A DNA stretch of 64,000 bases from Alcanivorax jadensis T9 (GTDB lineage: Bacteria; Pseudomonadota; Gammaproteobacteria; Pseudomonadales; Alcanivoracaceae). Shown here in pieces: positions 11,523 through 22,311 of this stretch. The DNA is taken from contig NZ_ARXU01000015.1 in the NCBI RefSeq assembly GCF_000756655.1, positions 1 to 64,000 on the forward strand. Direction: 5' to 3'. The notes beneath the pieces were generated by a model. It ran no database searches. It had not been told where the DNA came from and worked only from the letters and a program-made list of their open reading frames with translations. Made by a program: the position numbers and the translations under genes. The stretch's first letter is position 1, and every line of letters starts with the position of its first letter.

Positions 11523-11921
11523 ATGGCTAAGTCAAAGAAAGATAGTGGCGCACGTCGTAAGAAGGTAACGCGTACCGTTGCAGACGGTATCGCCCACGTG
11601 CACGCATCCTTCAACAATACCATCATCACCATCACTGATCGTCAGGGCAATGCGTTGTCCTGGGCGACCTCCGGTGGCGCTGGTTTCCGTGGTTCCCGTA
11701 AGAGCACCCCGTTTGCTGCCCAGGTGGCTGCTGAAAACGCGGGCAATGCTGCCAAGGACTACGGTCTCAAAAATTTGGAAGTACGGGTAAAAGGCCCGGG
11801 CCCAGGTCGCGAATCTTCCATTCGTGCTCTGAATGGCTGTGGCTACAAGATTACCCATATTGAGGACGTTACGCCGATTCCGCATAACGGCTGTCGTCCG
11901 CCCAAAAAGCGTCGCGTGTAA
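11523..11921 (+). CDS. rpsK: 30S ribosomal protein S11
   Basis: A 132-residue S11 on the 30S platform. [19 protein letters not shown] and the C-terminal [12 protein letters not shown] are conserved. Confidence 0.97.
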   Translation: MAKSKKDSGARRKKVTRTVADGIAHVHASFNNTIITITDRQGNALSWATSGGAGFRGSRKSTPFAAQVAAENAGNAAKDYGLKNLEVRVKGPGPGRESSIRALNGCGYKITHIEDVTPIPHNGCRPPKKRRV

Positions 11922-11937
11922 CGGGAGTTAAAGCAAG

Positions 11938-12570
11938 ATGGCAAGATACATCGGTCCCAAGTGCAAGCTTTCCCGTCGTGAAGGCACCGATCTGTTCCTG
12001 AAGAGCGGTATCCGCCCTCTGGAATCCAAGTGTAAAGCCGAGCAGGCACCCGGTCAGGCAGCTGGCGCTAGCGGTCGTCGTCCGGCTCGTTTGTCAGATT
12101 ATGGTGTGCAGCTCCGCGAGAAGCAGAAAGTTCGTCGTACCTATGGTGTGCTGGAAAAGCAGTTCCGTAGTTACTACAAGAAAGCGGCTTCCTCCAAGGG
12201 TGCAACTGGCGAAGTCCTGCTGCAGCTGCTTGAAGGTCGTCTGGATAACGTGGTTTACCGCATGGGCTTCGGCTCTACCCGCGCTGAAGCGCGTCAGTTG
12301 GTAAGTCATCGTGCGATTCTGGTCAACGGTCAGTCTGTCAACGTGGCTTCCTACCAGGTCAAGCCGGGTGACATCATCACCGTTCGCGAGAAGTCCAAAG
12401 CTCAGTTGCGCGTGAAAAACGCCATGGAGCTGGCTCAGCAGCGTGGCTTTATGCCTTGGCTCGAAGTTGACGAGAAAAAGCTGGAAGGTACCTACAAGGC
12501 GAAGCCTGAGCGTATCGACCTGCCTGCCGAGATCAACGAAAACCTGATCGTCGAGCTGTACTCCAAGTAA
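11938..12570 (+). CDS. rpsD: 30S ribosomal protein S4
   Basis: A 210-residue S4, the 16S rRNA assembly initiator, and in E. coli the repressor of this operon. The S4 RNA-binding domain spans about residues 95-165 ([22 protein letters not shown]). The N-terminal cysteine cluster of zinc forms is absent. Confidence 0.97.
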   Translation: MARYIGPKCKLSRREGTDLFLKSGIRPLESKCKAEQAPGQAAGASGRRPARLSDYGVQLREKQKVRRTYGVLEKQFRSYYKKAASSKGATGEVLLQLLEGRLDNVVYRMGFGSTRAEARQLVSHRAILVNGQSVNVASYQVKPGDIITVREKSKAQLRVKNAMELAQQRGFMPWLEVDEKKLEGTYKAKPERIDLPAEINENLIVELYSK

Positions 12571-12590
12571 GGACTGCCTGAGGGATCTCT

Positions 12591-13598
12591 ATGACCGCCG
12601 TGAACGACTTTCTCACGCCCCGCTCGATCGCGGTCAACGCGATCAATCAGAACCATGCAAAGGTGGTTCTGGAACCGCTGGAGCGTGGCTTTGGCCACAC
12701 CCTGGGGACTGCGCTGCGTCGCATCCTGATCTCCAGTATGCCCGGCTGTGCGATCACCGAAGTGGAGATCGACGGGGTACAGCATGAATACTCCTCCATC
12801 GAAGGGGTTCAGGAAGATGTAATCAACATCATGCTGAACCTGAAGGGCGTTGCCCTGAAGATGGAAGATCGCGAAGAAGCAACTCTCGAACTGGTCAAGA
12901 AGGGCCCGGGTGTTGTTACCGCGAGCGATATCCAGCGTGATCACAGTGTTGAGATCGTCAACCCGGATCATCTGATTTGCACCATCACTGGCGACACCGA
13001 ATTGCGTGTGAAGCTGAAGGTTCAGAAGGGTCGCGGTTATGTGGCCGCTGATGCTCGTCAGTCAGATGATGACGAAACCCGCGGTATTGGCCGTCTGCAG
13101 CTGGATGCCAGCTACAGCCCGGTTCGTCGTGTGGCTTACGTGGTTGAAGCCGCTCGTGTAGAGCAGCGTACTGACCTGGATAAACTGGTCATCGATCTGG
13201 AAACAGACGGTACCATCGATCCGGAAGAAGCGATTCGTCGTGCAGCAACAATTCTGCAGCAGCAGATCGCGGTGTTTGTAGACCTGGAACAGGATGCCAA
13301 GCCTGAGCCGAAGCAGGAGCGTGAGGAAATTGATCCTATCCTGCTGCGTCCGGTGGATGATCTTGAGCTGACTGTTCGCTCCGCTAACTGTCTGAAAGCG
13401 GAAAACATCTACTACATCGGTGATCTGGTACAGCGTACCGAGGTGGAGCTGCTGAAAACCCCTAACCTGGGTAAGAAGTCGCTGACCGAGATCAAAGATG
13501 TGTTGGCCTCCAAGGGCTTGTCACTGGGCATGCGTCTCGAGAACTGGCCTCCGGTCAGCCTCCGTGATGATGACCGGCTGAACACCAAATTGCGCTAA
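12591..13598 (+). CDS. rpoA: RNA polymerase alpha subunit
   Basis: A 335-residue alpha subunit. The N-terminal dimerisation domain (about 1-235) includes [20 protein letters not shown]. The C-terminal domain (about 250-320) carries [12 protein letters not shown] and [16 protein letters not shown], which bind UP elements and activators. It sits between rpsD and rplQ as usual. Confidence 0.98.
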   Translation: MTAVNDFLTPRSIAVNAINQNHAKVVLEPLERGFGHTLGTALRRILISSMPGCAITEVEIDGVQHEYSSIEGVQEDVINIMLNLKGVALKMEDREEATLELVKKGPGVVTASDIQRDHSVEIVNPDHLICTITGDTELRVKLKVQKGRGYVAADARQSDDDETRGIGRLQLDASYSPVRRVAYVVEAARVEQRTDLDKLVIDLETDGTIDPEEAIRRAATILQQQIAVFVDLEQDAKPEPKQEREEIDPILLRPVDDLELTVRSANCLKAENIYYIGDLVQRTEVELLKTPNLGKKSLTEIKDVLASKGLSLGMRLENWPPVSLRDDDRLNTKLR

Positions 13599-13647
13599 TT
13601 AGTTGTTGTGGACGCTGTGAAGCGCCCCTGAACATAGGAACAGAATC

Positions 13648-14031
13648 ATGCGTCATCGCAAAAGCGGCAGAAAACTGAATCGGAACAGCTCTCATCGTCA
13701 GGCTATGTTCCGTAACATGGCTGTGTCTCTGCTGGAGCACGAAGTGATCAAGACCACTCTGCCGAAAGCTAAAGAGCTGCGTCGTGTGGCTGAGCCGCTG
13801 ATCACTCTTGCGAAGGAAGACTCGGTAGCGAACCGTCGTCTGGCTTTCGACCGTACCCGCTCCAAGGAAGTGGTCGGCAAGCTGTTCAATGACCTGGGTC
13901 CGCGTTACCAGAGCCGTCCTGGCGGTTACATCCGTATCCTCAAGATGGGTTTCCGTGCCGGTGACAATGCACCGATGGCCTATGTTGAGCTGGTTGACCG
14001 TCCTGAGCTGGCGGACGCTGACGAAGAGTAA
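13648..14031 (+). CDS. rplQ: 50S ribosomal protein L17
   Basis: A 127-residue L17 beginning [20 protein letters not shown], near the tunnel exit. It is the last gene of the ribosomal array, followed after 13 bases by a terminator. Confidence 0.97.
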   Translation: MRHRKSGRKLNRNSSHRQAMFRNMAVSLLEHEVIKTTLPKAKELRRVAEPLITLAKEDSVANRRLAFDRTRSKEVVGKLFNDLGPRYQSRPGGYIRILKMGFRAGDNAPMAYVELVDRPELADADEE

Positions 14032-14044
14032 GCGTCGAAGCTTC

Positions 14045-14075
14045 AAAAAAACCGGGCATCTTGCCCGGTTTTTTT
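14045..14075 (+). terminator. Terminator of the S10-spc-alpha array
   Basis: A stem AACCGGGCA/TGCCCGGTT with a three-base loop, flanked by an A run and a run of seven T. It is a classical Rho-independent terminator and could act in both directions. Confidence 0.92.
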
Positions 14076-14147
14076 ATGTCTGTCGTAAGCCGGCGCACTT
14101 GTACTATGCTGTCAGGAGAGGCGGAGCAGATCTCAGGGGCAGGGCAT

Positions 14148-14483
14148 ATGGCAATCAACGGCTTTCATGCACACGTCTATTTCGATGAATCCACGTTTTC
14201 CCAGGCGGCAGCGCTGTGCCAGGCCGCCCACCAGCATTTCGATATTCCCATGGGGCACATGCACCGCAAGCCGGTGGGCCCACACCCGTGCTGGAGCTGC
14301 CAGCTGTCCATTCCGCGGCGCCTGGCCGGTGATGTGATCCCTTGGTTGATGGCCAGCCGTAACGGGCTGACCGTTTTTGTGCATGGGCTTAGCGGTGATG
14401 ATCTACGTGATCACACTGAGTTAGTGATGTGGCTCGGTGAAAGCCTGCCGCTGGATCTGAGTATCTTCCAGTTTTCTGCCTGA
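14148..14483 (+). CDS. DOPA 4,5-dioxygenase-like protein
   Basis: A 111-residue protein resembling the small DOPA-dioxygenase-like family (aromatic ring-cleaving fold). The N-terminal FHAHVYFDE matches the HxH-type metal site of that family, followed by GHMHRKPVGPHPCW and a C-terminal HTELVMWLGE. The natural substrate of bacterial members is mostly unknown. CAGGGGCAGGG precedes the ATG. It is a single gene after the ribosomal terminator. Confidence 0.75.
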   Translation: MAINGFHAHVYFDESTFSQAAALCQAAHQHFDIPMGHMHRKPVGPHPCWSCQLSIPRRLAGDVIPWLMASRNGLTVFVHGLSGDDLRDHTELVMWLGESLPLDLSIFQFSA

Positions 14484-14504
14484 TTGCCTGACTCAACCCG
14501 CTAA

Positions 14505-14885
14505 CTAACCCTGCGCTACTTTGTGCCCCCGGTACATCAAGCCCTTTCGCTGGCGCTGCACCGAGCGGCTCTCATCCTTTTCGTTTTGAGTGTTGCGGCT
14601 TTCCACCGGTTGGCCCCGATAGAGGCGAACTGATCCTTTGGCCGGTGGAGGCAATGGCGGGTCTTCGCCTTCCAGCTCCAGCAGCGCCAGGCGAATCTCT
14701 CCGTACAGCCGTTGCATACCCTGAGAGCGCGTGTGGCCAGCATAATGGGCCAGTTTCTGGCGCAGTGCCGGGTCGGTTAGCGAAAGGCTTTCGTCAAATT
14801 CAGCCCGAATCAAACGTCGACACTGATTAACCAGGTTGACGATGTTGTACTGCATCAACCAGCGATGGTCGGTGGTGGCGTCCAT
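14505..14885 (-). CDS. Conserved-looking hypothetical protein
   Basis: A 126-residue soluble protein with no domain I recognise. The first 75 residues look helical (VNLVNQCRRLIRAEFDESLSL), followed by a proline-rich linker (DPPLPPPAKGS) and a basic tail. GAGGAG lies eight bases before ATG 14885; the out-of-frame ATG at 14890 is too close to it. It is convergent with the dioxygenase-like gene. It is probably real from its start site and composition; the function is unknown. Confidence 0.6.
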   Translation of the reverse strand: MDATTDHRWLMQYNIVNLVNQCRRLIRAEFDESLSLTDPALRQKLAHYAGHTRSQGMQRLYGEIRLALLELEGEDPPLPPPAKGSVRLYRGQPVESRNTQNEKDESRSVQRQRKGLMYRGHKVAQG

Positions 14886-15048
14886 TTCATGTACTCCTCT
14901 GAATGGTTGCCCTGGGAAGCTGACGTTGGCTGAAACAAGGCCTCAGCCCAGATCTATCAAAGCAGAAAGCGTGCCATTGTCATGACCCGGTTTATGGGTG
15001 CCAGCGCCCCGCTGTGGAACAGGGCGCTGCTGTTGTGGTGCACGTGCG

Positions 15049-16326
15049 CTAAGGTAGTGCGGGACGCTTGCCATGCAGAAATTTCTGGCAGCTCGCGTAG
15101 AAGGAGATGGTGGCCGGCCAATCGGAAAAGACGCCGATAACACCCACGTCCCGTGCCAGCACATCCAGCAGTGTGAAGGTGTCGCCGTCATTATTGATGG
15201 CAGGTTGAATGCTCTGGTAGTACCAGCCGCCACCGTTGACCAATGGGCCGGAACGCTCCAGGGACCAGGCGATGATATCCAGGCCGGCAGCGCGGGCGGC
15301 CCGGGCGTAGGCGCTGGGCACAATGCGGTTGCTCCCATCGACGGTGACCAGCATCCACAGGGGCGGAGCGATAATGTTTACGCCATAACCGGCCAGGGTG
15401 TCCATGTCGGGTTGCCAGGTGCCGGGGTTCTGTGGGTCCAGGCCTTGGCTATCGCGACCATCCAGATATACGGCCTGTTGGCCATAGCGCGGGTGGTGGC
15501 CGATCCAGTAGCGCACGTCTTTCAGGTTGAAGGATTGGGGGAAAACATCTTGCGGTGGTGCGCCGGCTTGTCGATATTCCTCAATCAGTTGGTTGGCATA
15601 GTCTTGCTGGCGGTAGTCCCCTTCATAGGGCATGGATACTTGTGGCGCTTTCAGTTCGGGCGTCATCTTTACCCCGAGTTGCTGAAACAGGGCGATGCTC
15701 TCCCGGTGACTTAGCAGGGTGCCACTTTGGCTGTAGAGATCCGTGCGCCAGCCAGCCGTGCCCTTCAGGTATTCCTCCACGGTAGTGGCGCGGGGGTTGC
15801 TGCCATCCATCTTGCCCTTGAGCGTCTTGAACTGGGCCAGGGTGATATCGCTGGTACAGCAGCGGGCGCTGGCCGGGTTGCTGCCATCAAAGGGGGTAAA
15901 GGGCTCGCTGCACTGGCCGGCCAGGTCGGTGTCGAGAATGTTGGTGGAGGTGTGCAGGTCGCACTGGGAATGGCGACAGACCAGCTCGCGATCCTTGGTG
16001 AAGGTTGCATCGCATTCCACGATGCCGGCGCCCATGCGTGCAGCTGCCCGGTAAGATTCTTCGGTATGCTCGGGAAATTGCAGCGGGGCGCCGCGATGAC
16101 CAATGGAGAAGTCGCTGGCCTGTTGCGGCCGTGGCTGGTTGGCGCAGTCCTGCAGGGCTTGCTTGAGTGGCCCTTCGTCCATGTCGGCAAGCAGGTAATA
16201 GGGGCGTGGCCCCAACTCAACACTGCTTTTACTTTTGCCTTTGGGGTCGTGGTTGGCGCAAGCCACTGTTGCCGTGCAGATGGCAACAGTGGCGATGAGT
16301 CCCTTCAATGCCCAGATCCGTTTCAT
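15049..16326 (-). CDS. Glycerophosphodiester phosphodiesterase, lipoprotein
   Basis: A 425-residue GDPD-family protein that should hydrolyse glycerophosphodiesters to glycerol-3-phosphate and an alcohol in the periplasm. The catalytic start [19 protein letters not shown], the acid pair [20 protein letters not shown] and further TIM-barrel motifs are present. The N-terminus is a signal peptide ending in TVAC, a plausible lipobox, so it is probably lipid-anchored. I chose ATG 16326 because GGAGG lies just upstream; the longer frame adds no signal sequence. It is longer than cytosolic UgpQ, like periplasmic GlpQ-type enzymes. Confidence 0.87.
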   Translation of the reverse strand: MKRIWALKGLIATVAICTATVACANHDPKGKSKSSVELGPRPYYLLADMDEGPLKQALQDCANQPRPQQASDFSIGHRGAPLQFPEHTEESYRAAARMGAGIVECDATFTKDRELVCRHSQCDLHTSTNILDTDLAGQCSEPFTPFDGSNPASARCCTSDITLAQFKTLKGKMDGSNPRATTVEEYLKGTAGWRTDLYSQSGTLLSHRESIALFQQLGVKMTPELKAPQVSMPYEGDYRQQDYANQLIEEYRQAGAPPQDVFPQSFNLKDVRYWIGHHPRYGQQAVYLDGRDSQGLDPQNPGTWQPDMDTLAGYGVNIIAPPLWMLVTVDGSNRIVPSAYARAARAAGLDIIAWSLERSGPLVNGGGWYYQSIQPAINNDGDTFTLLDVLARDVGVIGVFSDWPATISFYASCQKFLHGKRPALP

Positions 16327-16444
16327 GGTCAGCCTCCACAGTGAGTGATGAGGCTGAGTGTGTCCGCGCAGTGTGACAGTCAAGTGGGTAACACAGGTCG
16401 GCTGTGTGACAGTGCCGGGAAGTGTGTTGCCGTTCACGGTGTTG

Positions 16445-19267
16445 CTAGGCCAGCATGTTTTTCAGGAAGTGCCCCGTGTGACTGCCTTTTACCTTGGCCA
16501 CTTCATCCGGCGTGCCCTCGGCAATGATCTCGCCGCCGCCGTCGCCACCTTCCGGTCCCAGGTCCACGATCCAGTCGGCAGTTTTGATCACATCGAGATT
16601 GTGCTCGATCACCACGACCGAGTTGCCGTGGTCCGCCAGTCGGTTGAGTACGTCCAGCAGCAGCTGGATATCGTGGAAATGCAGCCCGGTGGTGGGTTCG
16701 TCGAGGATGTAGAGGGTGTTGCCGGTATCCCGGCGGGACAGCTCTTTGGCGAGTTTCACCCGTTGGGCTTCGCCGCCGGACAGGGTGGTGGCGGCCTGGC
16801 CCAGTTTCACGTAACTCAAACCCACATCCATCAGGGTCTGCAGTTTACGAGCCAGTGAAGGCACTGCATCAAAGAATTCCCGGGCATCTTCGATGGTCAT
16901 ATCCAGTACCTCGAAGATGTTCTTGCCCTTATAGGTGATCTCCAGGGTCTCCCGGTTGTAGCGTTTGCCTTCGCAGACTTCGCAGGGCACATAAATATCC
17001 GGCAGGAAGTGCATTTCCACCTTGATCACGCCGTCGCCCTGACAGGCTTCACAGCGACCGCCTTTCACGTTGAAGCTGAAGCGGCCTGGTTTATAGCCGC
17101 GGGCGCGGGCTTCCTGGGTGCCGGCGAACAATTCGCGCACCGGGGTGAAGATGCCGGTGTAGGTAGCCGGGTTTGAGCGGGGGGTACGACCAATGGGGCT
17201 CTGGTCGATATCCACCACCTTGTCGAAGTGCTCCAGCCCCTCAATGGACTCATGGACGGCGGGAGTCAGCGTGGTGGCCTTGTTCAGTTTGGTGGCCGCC
17301 AGCGGGTACAGGGTGCTGTTGATCAGGGTGGACTTGCCGGAGCCGGAGACACCGGTGACGCAGGTGAACAGCCCCACCGGGATATTCAACGGGTGGCCCT
17401 TGAGGTTGTTGCCGGTGGCGCCGTGCAGGGTCAGCCATTTGTCGTCCTGATTCTGTCGCCGTTGCGAGGGGATGGCGATCTGTTTGCGCCCGGACAGGTA
17501 GTCGCCGGTGAGAGAGTCCGGGTTGTCGGATACGTCCTGGGCGCTGCCCTGGGCGACGACACGGCCACCATGGACGCCGGCACCGGGGCCAATATCAATC
17601 ACGTGGTCGGCCAGGCGGATGGCTTCCTCGTCATGCTCCACCACCAGCACGGTATTACCCAGGTCACGCAGGCGAGTGAGAGTGCTGAGGAGGCGCTCGT
17701 TGTCGCGCTGGTGCAGACCAATGGAGGGTTCGTCCAGCACGTACATGACGCCGACCAGGCCGGCACCAATCTGACTGGCCAGACGAATACGCTGGGCCTC
17801 GCCGCCGGACAGGGTTTCGGCGCTGCGCTCCAGGGTCAGGTATTCCAGCCCCACGTTGACCAGAAACTGCAGGCGGTCGCGGATTTCCTTGAGAATCTTG
17901 TCGGCGATTTCGCCCTTGCTGCCGGGCAGGTTCAGGTCGCTGAAATAGCCGTGGGCCTTGCCCACCGCCAGTCGTACCACTTCCGGCAGGGTGGTTTCTT
18001 CGATGAACACATGACGGGCCGCCTCGCGCAGTCGCGAGCCATTACAGCTGGGGCAGCTGGAGGTGGACATGTAGCCGAGCAGGTCTTCGCGCACCGCATC
18101 GGATTCGGTTTCCCGGTAGCGCCGCTCCATATTGGGGATGATGCCCTCGAACGGGTGGTTGCGCTTGATGATGTCGCCGCGGTCGTTGAGGTAACGGAAT
18201 TCGATGCTTTCCTTGCCGGTGCCGTGAAGGACTTTCTTGCGGATGTCCTTGGGCAGTTCCTTGAGTGCCACGTCCATATCGAAGCCGAGGCTTTGTGACA
18301 GGGAGTTAAGCATCTGGAAGTAGTAGACGTTGCGGCGGTCCCAGCCGCGAATGGCACCTTCCGACAGGGACAGCTCGTCGGAATTGATCACCTTGTCCTC
18401 GTCGAAGAACTGCTTCATGCCCAAACCATCACAGCTGGGGCAGGCGCCGGCCGGGTTGTTGAAGGAGAACAGTCGCGGTTCCAGTTCGGGAATCGAATAG
18501 CCGCAGTGCGGGCAGGCAAACTTGGCGGAGAAGGTCACTTCCTCGCCGTCGCCGTCCATGGGGGCAATGATGGCGATGTCATCGGCCAGATTAAGAGCGG
18601 TTTCGAAGGATTCCGCCAGCCGGTTCTGCAGGTCGTCACGGACCTTGAAGCGGTCCACTACCACTTCAATAGTGTGCTTCTTGTTCTTGTCCAGATCCGG
18701 GGTGTCATCCATGTCGTAGATGCGCCCGTCGATGCGTGCACGGATAAAGCCCTGGGCACGCAGCTCCTCGAACAGGTGCAGATGTTCGCCTTTCTTTTCG
18801 CGGATCACTGGCGCCAGCAGCATCAGTTTGCTGCCGTCTTCCATGGCCAGCACCTGATCCACCATCTGGCTGATGGTCTGGGCGGCCAGCGGGGCTTCAT
18901 GCTCCGGGCAGCGGGGCTCGCCCACCCGGGCGAACAGCAGGCGCAGATAGTCGTAGATTTCGGTGATGGTACCGACGGTGGATCGCGGGTTATGACTGGT
19001 GGATTTCTGCTCGATGGAGATAGCCGGGCTGAGCCCTTCGATGTGGTCCACATCGGGTTTTTCCATCATCGACAGGAACTGGCGGGCATAGGTGGAGAGG
19101 GATTCCACATAGCGGCGCTGGCCTTCTGCGTAGAGCGTGTCAAAGGCCAGTGAGGATTTCCCTGAACCGGACAGACCGGTGATCACCACCAGCTTGTCCC
19201 GGGGAATATCCAGGTCCACGTTCTTCAGGTTATGAGTCCGTGCACCGCGAACCAGTATGGTATCCAT
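16445..19267 (-). CDS. uvrA: Excinuclease ABC subunit A
   Basis: A 940-residue UvrA, the damage-recognition ATPase of nucleotide excision repair. Two ABC modules are seen, with Walker [13 protein letters not shown] and [11 protein letters not shown] and signatures [12 protein letters not shown] and [12 protein letters not shown]. The zinc motifs CPHCGYS...CPSCDG and CEACQGDG...CEVCEG are intact. I chose ATG 19267 ([15 protein letters not shown]), which gives the same length as E. coli UvrA, over the TTG at 19270. A LexA box lies 17 bases upstream, so SOS control is expected. Confidence 0.98.
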   Translation of the reverse strand: MDTILVRGARTHNLKNVDLDIPRDKLVVITGLSGSGKSSLAFDTLYAEGQRRYVESLSTYARQFLSMMEKPDVDHIEGLSPAISIEQKSTSHNPRSTVGTITEIYDYLRLLFARVGEPRCPEHEAPLAAQTISQMVDQVLAMEDGSKLMLLAPVIREKKGEHLHLFEELRAQGFIRARIDGRIYDMDDTPDLDKNKKHTIEVVVDRFKVRDDLQNRLAESFETALNLADDIAIIAPMDGDGEEVTFSAKFACPHCGYSIPELEPRLFSFNNPAGACPSCDGLGMKQFFDEDKVINSDELSLSEGAIRGWDRRNVYYFQMLNSLSQSLGFDMDVALKELPKDIRKKVLHGTGKESIEFRYLNDRGDIIKRNHPFEGIIPNMERRYRETESDAVREDLLGYMSTSSCPSCNGSRLREAARHVFIEETTLPEVVRLAVGKAHGYFSDLNLPGSKGEIADKILKEIRDRLQFLVNVGLEYLTLERSAETLSGGEAQRIRLASQIGAGLVGVMYVLDEPSIGLHQRDNERLLSTLTRLRDLGNTVLVVEHDEEAIRLADHVIDIGPGAGVHGGRVVAQGSAQDVSDNPDSLTGDYLSGRKQIAIPSQRRQNQDDKWLTLHGATGNNLKGHPLNIPVGLFTCVTGVSGSGKSTLINSTLYPLAATKLNKATTLTPAVHESIEGLEHFDKVVDIDQSPIGRTPRSNPATYTGIFTPVRELFAGTQEARARGYKPGRFSFNVKGGRCEACQGDGVIKVEMHFLPDIYVPCEVCEGKRYNRETLEITYKGKNIFEVLDMTIEDAREFFDAVPSLARKLQTLMDVGLSYVKLGQAATTLSGGEAQRVKLAKELSRRDTGNTLYILDEPTTGLHFHDIQLLLDVLNRLADHGNSVVVIEHNLDVIKTADWIVDLGPEGGDGGGEIIAEGTPDEVAKVKGSHTGHFLKNMLA

Positions 19268-19283
19268 CAACTACCCCTGACTA

Positions 19284-19299
19284 CTGTCAAAATGAACAG
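19284..19299 (-). promoter_or_regulatory. LexA (SOS) box upstream of uvrA
   Basis: CTGTCAAAATGAACAG fits the gammaproteobacterial LexA consensus CTGT-N8-ACAG exactly and is preceded by TA, as in TACTGT. It lies 17-32 bases upstream of the uvrA start, where LexA would block transcription. In E. coli the shared uvrA/ssb SOS box has the same role. Confidence 0.85.
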
Positions 19300-19350
19300 G
19301 GCAGTATAGGCGAATTCGTGTGAAGGGCAAAAGAATGTGGTCGCTGACCG

Positions 19351-19397
19351 CAACACGCACCTTGCTGCCCGCAAGGCGTGCAGCAAGGTGCGTGTTG
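19351..19397 (-). terminator. Long perfect hairpin after the LuxR-type gene
   Basis: An 18-bp perfect inverted repeat (19351-19368 and 19380-19397) with an 11-base loop starts 12 bases after the stop of the minus-strand regulator and ends before the uvrA promoter. It lacks a good T tract, so it may be a terminator-like barrier or an RNA-stabilising hairpin. Confidence 0.55.
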
Positions 19398-19409
19398 TAT
19401 GAAACGTTG

Positions 19410-20060
19410 CTAGAGGTTTTCCTGTGCCCAGTTCACCGCTTGCAGGCGATTGGACGCATTGATTTTCTTGAAGATGTTATAGATATGCGTCTTGATGGTG
19501 TGCGGGCTCAGATTCAGGCTGGTGGCGATTTCCGAGTTCTTGGCGCCGGTGGCCATCACTTTCAGCACTTCCACTTCCCGGTCGGTGAGGTTCACCTCGC
19601 TGCGGGAGAAGGTCTTGTTGAAGGTGCGGCTTTTCATCAGATAAGCCTGCAACACGGCGCGGGGGAACCACAACTCGCCGTCGAAAATGGCCTTGATGCC
19701 TTTGCTCAGCAGTGCCTGGGGGCAGTCATGCTGGAAGCCGCCGTTGACCATGGGCAGGCCAGCCAGTCGGGACAGGGAGTCGTCGCTGTCCACATTGAAC
19801 AGGGCGATCAGAACGTCGTTGTCCACTTCCTGATCTGCTTCCAGGAGATGGGCGATGACCTCATTCACATCCACACTGTGGTAATCCACCAGAAACAGGT
19901 TCTGGTCAAATTCCCGCAGGGTCTCCACTGAGATGGTCTCAACTGAGGGAATGCTCTTGGTAGCCACTTCTTCCTTGACGAGAAATTCGGTGAGCAGGGC
20001 GTTTTGCAGTTGCTGGCTGCCTACTACGTAAACTTGCTTAGTTTGTTGTGGGCTGTTCAT
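19410..20060 (-). CDS. CsgD/VpsT-like LuxR-family regulator
   Basis: A 216-residue transcription factor resembling CsgD and VpsT, which control biofilm matrix genes. The N-terminal part is a degenerate receiver fold with Asp59 (FLVDY). The C-terminal LuxR helix-turn-helix spans about 155-213 (LTDREVEVLKVMATGAKNSEI, HTIKTHIYNIFKKI). WFPR at 131-134 sits where VpsT has its c-di-GMP-binding W[FLM][TS]R motif; here proline replaces T/S. In pseudomonads uvrA, an MFS gene and ssb are neighbours without this gene, so it appears inserted. c-di-GMP binding is inference. Confidence 0.82.
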   Translation of the reverse strand: MNSPQQTKQVYVVGSQQLQNALLTEFLVKEEVATKSIPSVETISVETLREFDQNLFLVDYHSVDVNEVIAHLLEADQEVDNDVLIALFNVDSDDSLSRLAGLPMVNGGFQHDCPQALLSKGIKAIFDGELWFPRAVLQAYLMKSRTFNKTFSRSEVNLTDREVEVLKVMATGAKNSEIATSLNLSPHTIKTHIYNIFKKINASNRLQAVNWAQENL

Positions 20061-20299
20061 CGATGCCGTCCATGATGTCTCAGGCGGAGCCTAAGAAAAA
20101 AAACTGATCAGCATGTGAATTTATCACCGCTTTGACCGGGGTTCAATTTACCATTGCCCGGTTTTACTGATTTCACGATTCCCGGGCCTCAAAGTGGGGC
20201 ACTGTGTCCTGGTCCGGCCCCGTGGGGAATCTGATACACTGCCCGCCTTTTTGTAGCGGCCGTGACTTTCGGCCACCCGTTTTGGAGCAACAAGCGTTC

Positions 20300-21667
20300 A
20301 TGTCGGCATCTTCCTCCCGTGTCCTACAGCGGACAGAGCTGAAAACCACCGGCTATCTGGCGACCATCTTTGCGCTGCGGATGTTCGGCCTGTTCATGAT
20401 TTTGCCGATTTTCGCGGTCTACGGGCAATCGCTGGAAGGCGCGACACCGCTGCTGATCGGTACCGCCATCGGCGCCTACGGGCTGATGCAGGCCCTGCTG
20501 CAGATTCCATTTGGCATGCTTTCCGACCGTTTCGGCCGGCGACCGTTGTTGCTGATCGGCCTGCTGCTGTTTGTGGCGGGGGGGGTGGTGGCGGCCATGA
20601 GTGACCATATCCATGGTGTCATTGCCGGGCGTGCCCTGCAGGGCTCCGGCGCCATTGCCAGTGTGATCATGGCGCTGATCGGTGATGTGGTCAGTGAAAA
20701 GCATCGCACCCGGGCCATGGCGCTGATCGGCATGTCCGTGGGTGGTTCCTTTGTGCTGGCCCTGATTCTCGGCCCGTTACTGGCCAGCTGGCTCGGCCTG
20801 TCCGGCCTGTTCTGGATGACCTCGGTGATGGGCGTCTTTGCCTTGCTGGTGGCCCTGGTGGTACCGGCTCCCAGGGCATTGCAGGGGGAGGCCTTGCCCG
20901 TGGGCGTGCGCTTCCGTCGGGTGCTCGCCAATAAAACATTGCTGCGATTCGACCTGGGCATTTTTACCCTGCACCTGATCATGACCGCTTCTTTTGTGGT
21001 GGTGCCGGCCCTGCTCAGCGAACGGCTCGGGCTGGGGCTGCGCAGCCACAGCCTGATCTACCTGGGCGTGCTGGTGGCCGGGTTTGTGGCCATGGTGCCG
21101 CTGATTATCCGCGCCGAACGGCGTGGTGCGGTGCCGGTGAAGCGATTGGCTGTGGTATTGCTGGCGGTGTCACAGATCCTGTTGGCCCTGGCCGGTGCCG
21201 AGCTGTGGCACTTTGTGCTGGCGCTGCTGGTGTTTTTTGCGGCGTTCAACCTGCTTGAAGCCCTGCTGCCTTCGCTGGTGGGCCGGGCGGCGCCGGCGGG
21301 GACTCGGGGCACGGCCATGGGGGTATACTCCACCAGCCAGTTCCTGGGTGTCTTTGTCGGCGGGCAGCTGGGTGGGGCGTTGTACCAGTGGGTGGGCGCC
21401 GAGGCGGTGTTCTACGGTTGTGCGGTGCTGGCGGCGATTTGGCTGGTGGTGCTGACGGGGCTGCGGGAGCTGCCGAAACTCGATAACCGGGTGCTGATGC
21501 TGGCCCCGGGCCAAGACTGGCAGAAACTGGCCCGTGAGCTGCAGACGGTGCCCGGTGTGGTGGAAACCGTCATCGTCGAGGAGCAGGCCCTGGCTCTGCT
21601 CAAGGTCGATGCCGGGGAACTGGATGAGGCCCGGCTTGCGGGACTCGCCGGAGCCGGGCAAAGCTGA
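20300..21667 (+). CDS. YajR-type MFS transporter
   Basis: A 455-residue major facilitator with 12 predicted helices and a C-terminal soluble domain. Strong similarity to E. coli YajR is seen in RMFGLFMILPIFAVYG, the motif A loop GMLSDRFGRRPLLL, GRALQGSGAIASVIMALIGD and GTAMGVYSTSQFLGVF. The last ~65 residues form the ferredoxin-like YAM domain (VPGVVETVIVEEQALALLKVD). It is a putative proton-coupled exporter of unknown substrate. I chose ATG 20300 with GGAG upstream. It precedes ssb as in pseudomonads. Confidence 0.87.
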   Translation: MSASSSRVLQRTELKTTGYLATIFALRMFGLFMILPIFAVYGQSLEGATPLLIGTAIGAYGLMQALLQIPFGMLSDRFGRRPLLLIGLLLFVAGGVVAAMSDHIHGVIAGRALQGSGAIASVIMALIGDVVSEKHRTRAMALIGMSVGGSFVLALILGPLLASWLGLSGLFWMTSVMGVFALLVALVVPAPRALQGEALPVGVRFRRVLANKTLLRFDLGIFTLHLIMTASFVVVPALLSERLGLGLRSHSLIYLGVLVAGFVAMVPLIIRAERRGAVPVKRLAVVLLAVSQILLALAGAELWHFVLALLVFFAAFNLLEALLPSLVGRAAPAGTRGTAMGVYSTSQFLGVFVGGQLGGALYQWVGAEAVFYGCAVLAAIWLVVLTGLRELPKLDNRVLMLAPGQDWQKLARELQTVPGVVETVIVEEQALALLKVDAGELDEARLAGLAGAGQS

Positions 21668-21772
21668 CACAATGTTTGGCTTGATCTGACATGCATTTGA
21701 GAAACCGGTGATTTACCTGACAGGGCATTGCCGGCTACAACAGTACTGACCTAGAGAGTCACGGAGAGAAAC

Positions 21773-22303
21773 ATGGCGCGCGGCGTTAACAAGGTAATTC
21801 TGATTGGTAACCTGGGGGCAGACCCGGAAACCCGTTTCATGCCCAGCGGTGGCGCGGTCACCAATGTTCGTCTGGCTACCAGTGAAACCTGGAAGGACAA
21901 GCAGAGCGGGCAGATGCAGGAACGCACTGAATGGCACCGGGTGGTATTTTTCAACAAGCTGGGTGAAATTGCCGGTGAGTACCTGAAGAAGGGCTCCAAG
22001 GTCTATATCGAAGGCTCCATTCGTACCCGCAAGTGGCAGGGGCAGGATGGTCAGGATCGCTACACTACCGAAATCGTGGCCAACGAAATGCAGATGCTGG
22101 ATGGCCGTGGTGACGGCGGCGGTGGCCAGGGTGGCGGCTATGCGCCTCAGGGTAACCAGGGTGGTTACCAGAACCAGAACGAGAATTACGGTGGCGGCAG
22201 TGCCGCGCCGCAGCAGAATCAGAACCAGAACCCCGGTCAGAATCAAAATCAGGGCGGCTTCAGTGGCCCGGCAGATGATTTTGACGACGATATCCCGTTC
22301 TGA
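21773..22303 (+). CDS. ssb: Single-stranded DNA-binding protein
   Basis: A 176-residue SSB. The OB fold spans about residues 1-110 ([43 protein letters not shown]). A Gly/Gln/Asn-rich linker follows, and the acidic tip DDFDDDIPF recruits replication and repair partners. GAGAG precedes the ATG. No LexA box was seen directly upstream, unlike E. coli. Confidence 0.98.
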   Translation: MARGVNKVILIGNLGADPETRFMPSGGAVTNVRLATSETWKDKQSGQMQERTEWHRVVFFNKLGEIAGEYLKKGSKVYIEGSIRTRKWQGQDGQDRYTTEIVANEMQMLDGRGDGGGGQGGGYAPQGNQGGYQNQNENYGGGSAAPQQNQNQNPGQNQNQGGFSGPADDFDDDIPF

Positions 22304-22311
22304 GAACCGCC

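Noticed and set aside
16391..16407. ACACAG/CTGTGT hairpin between uvrA and the glycerophosphodiesterase
   Set aside because: Short stem with no T tract on either strand; could be chance.
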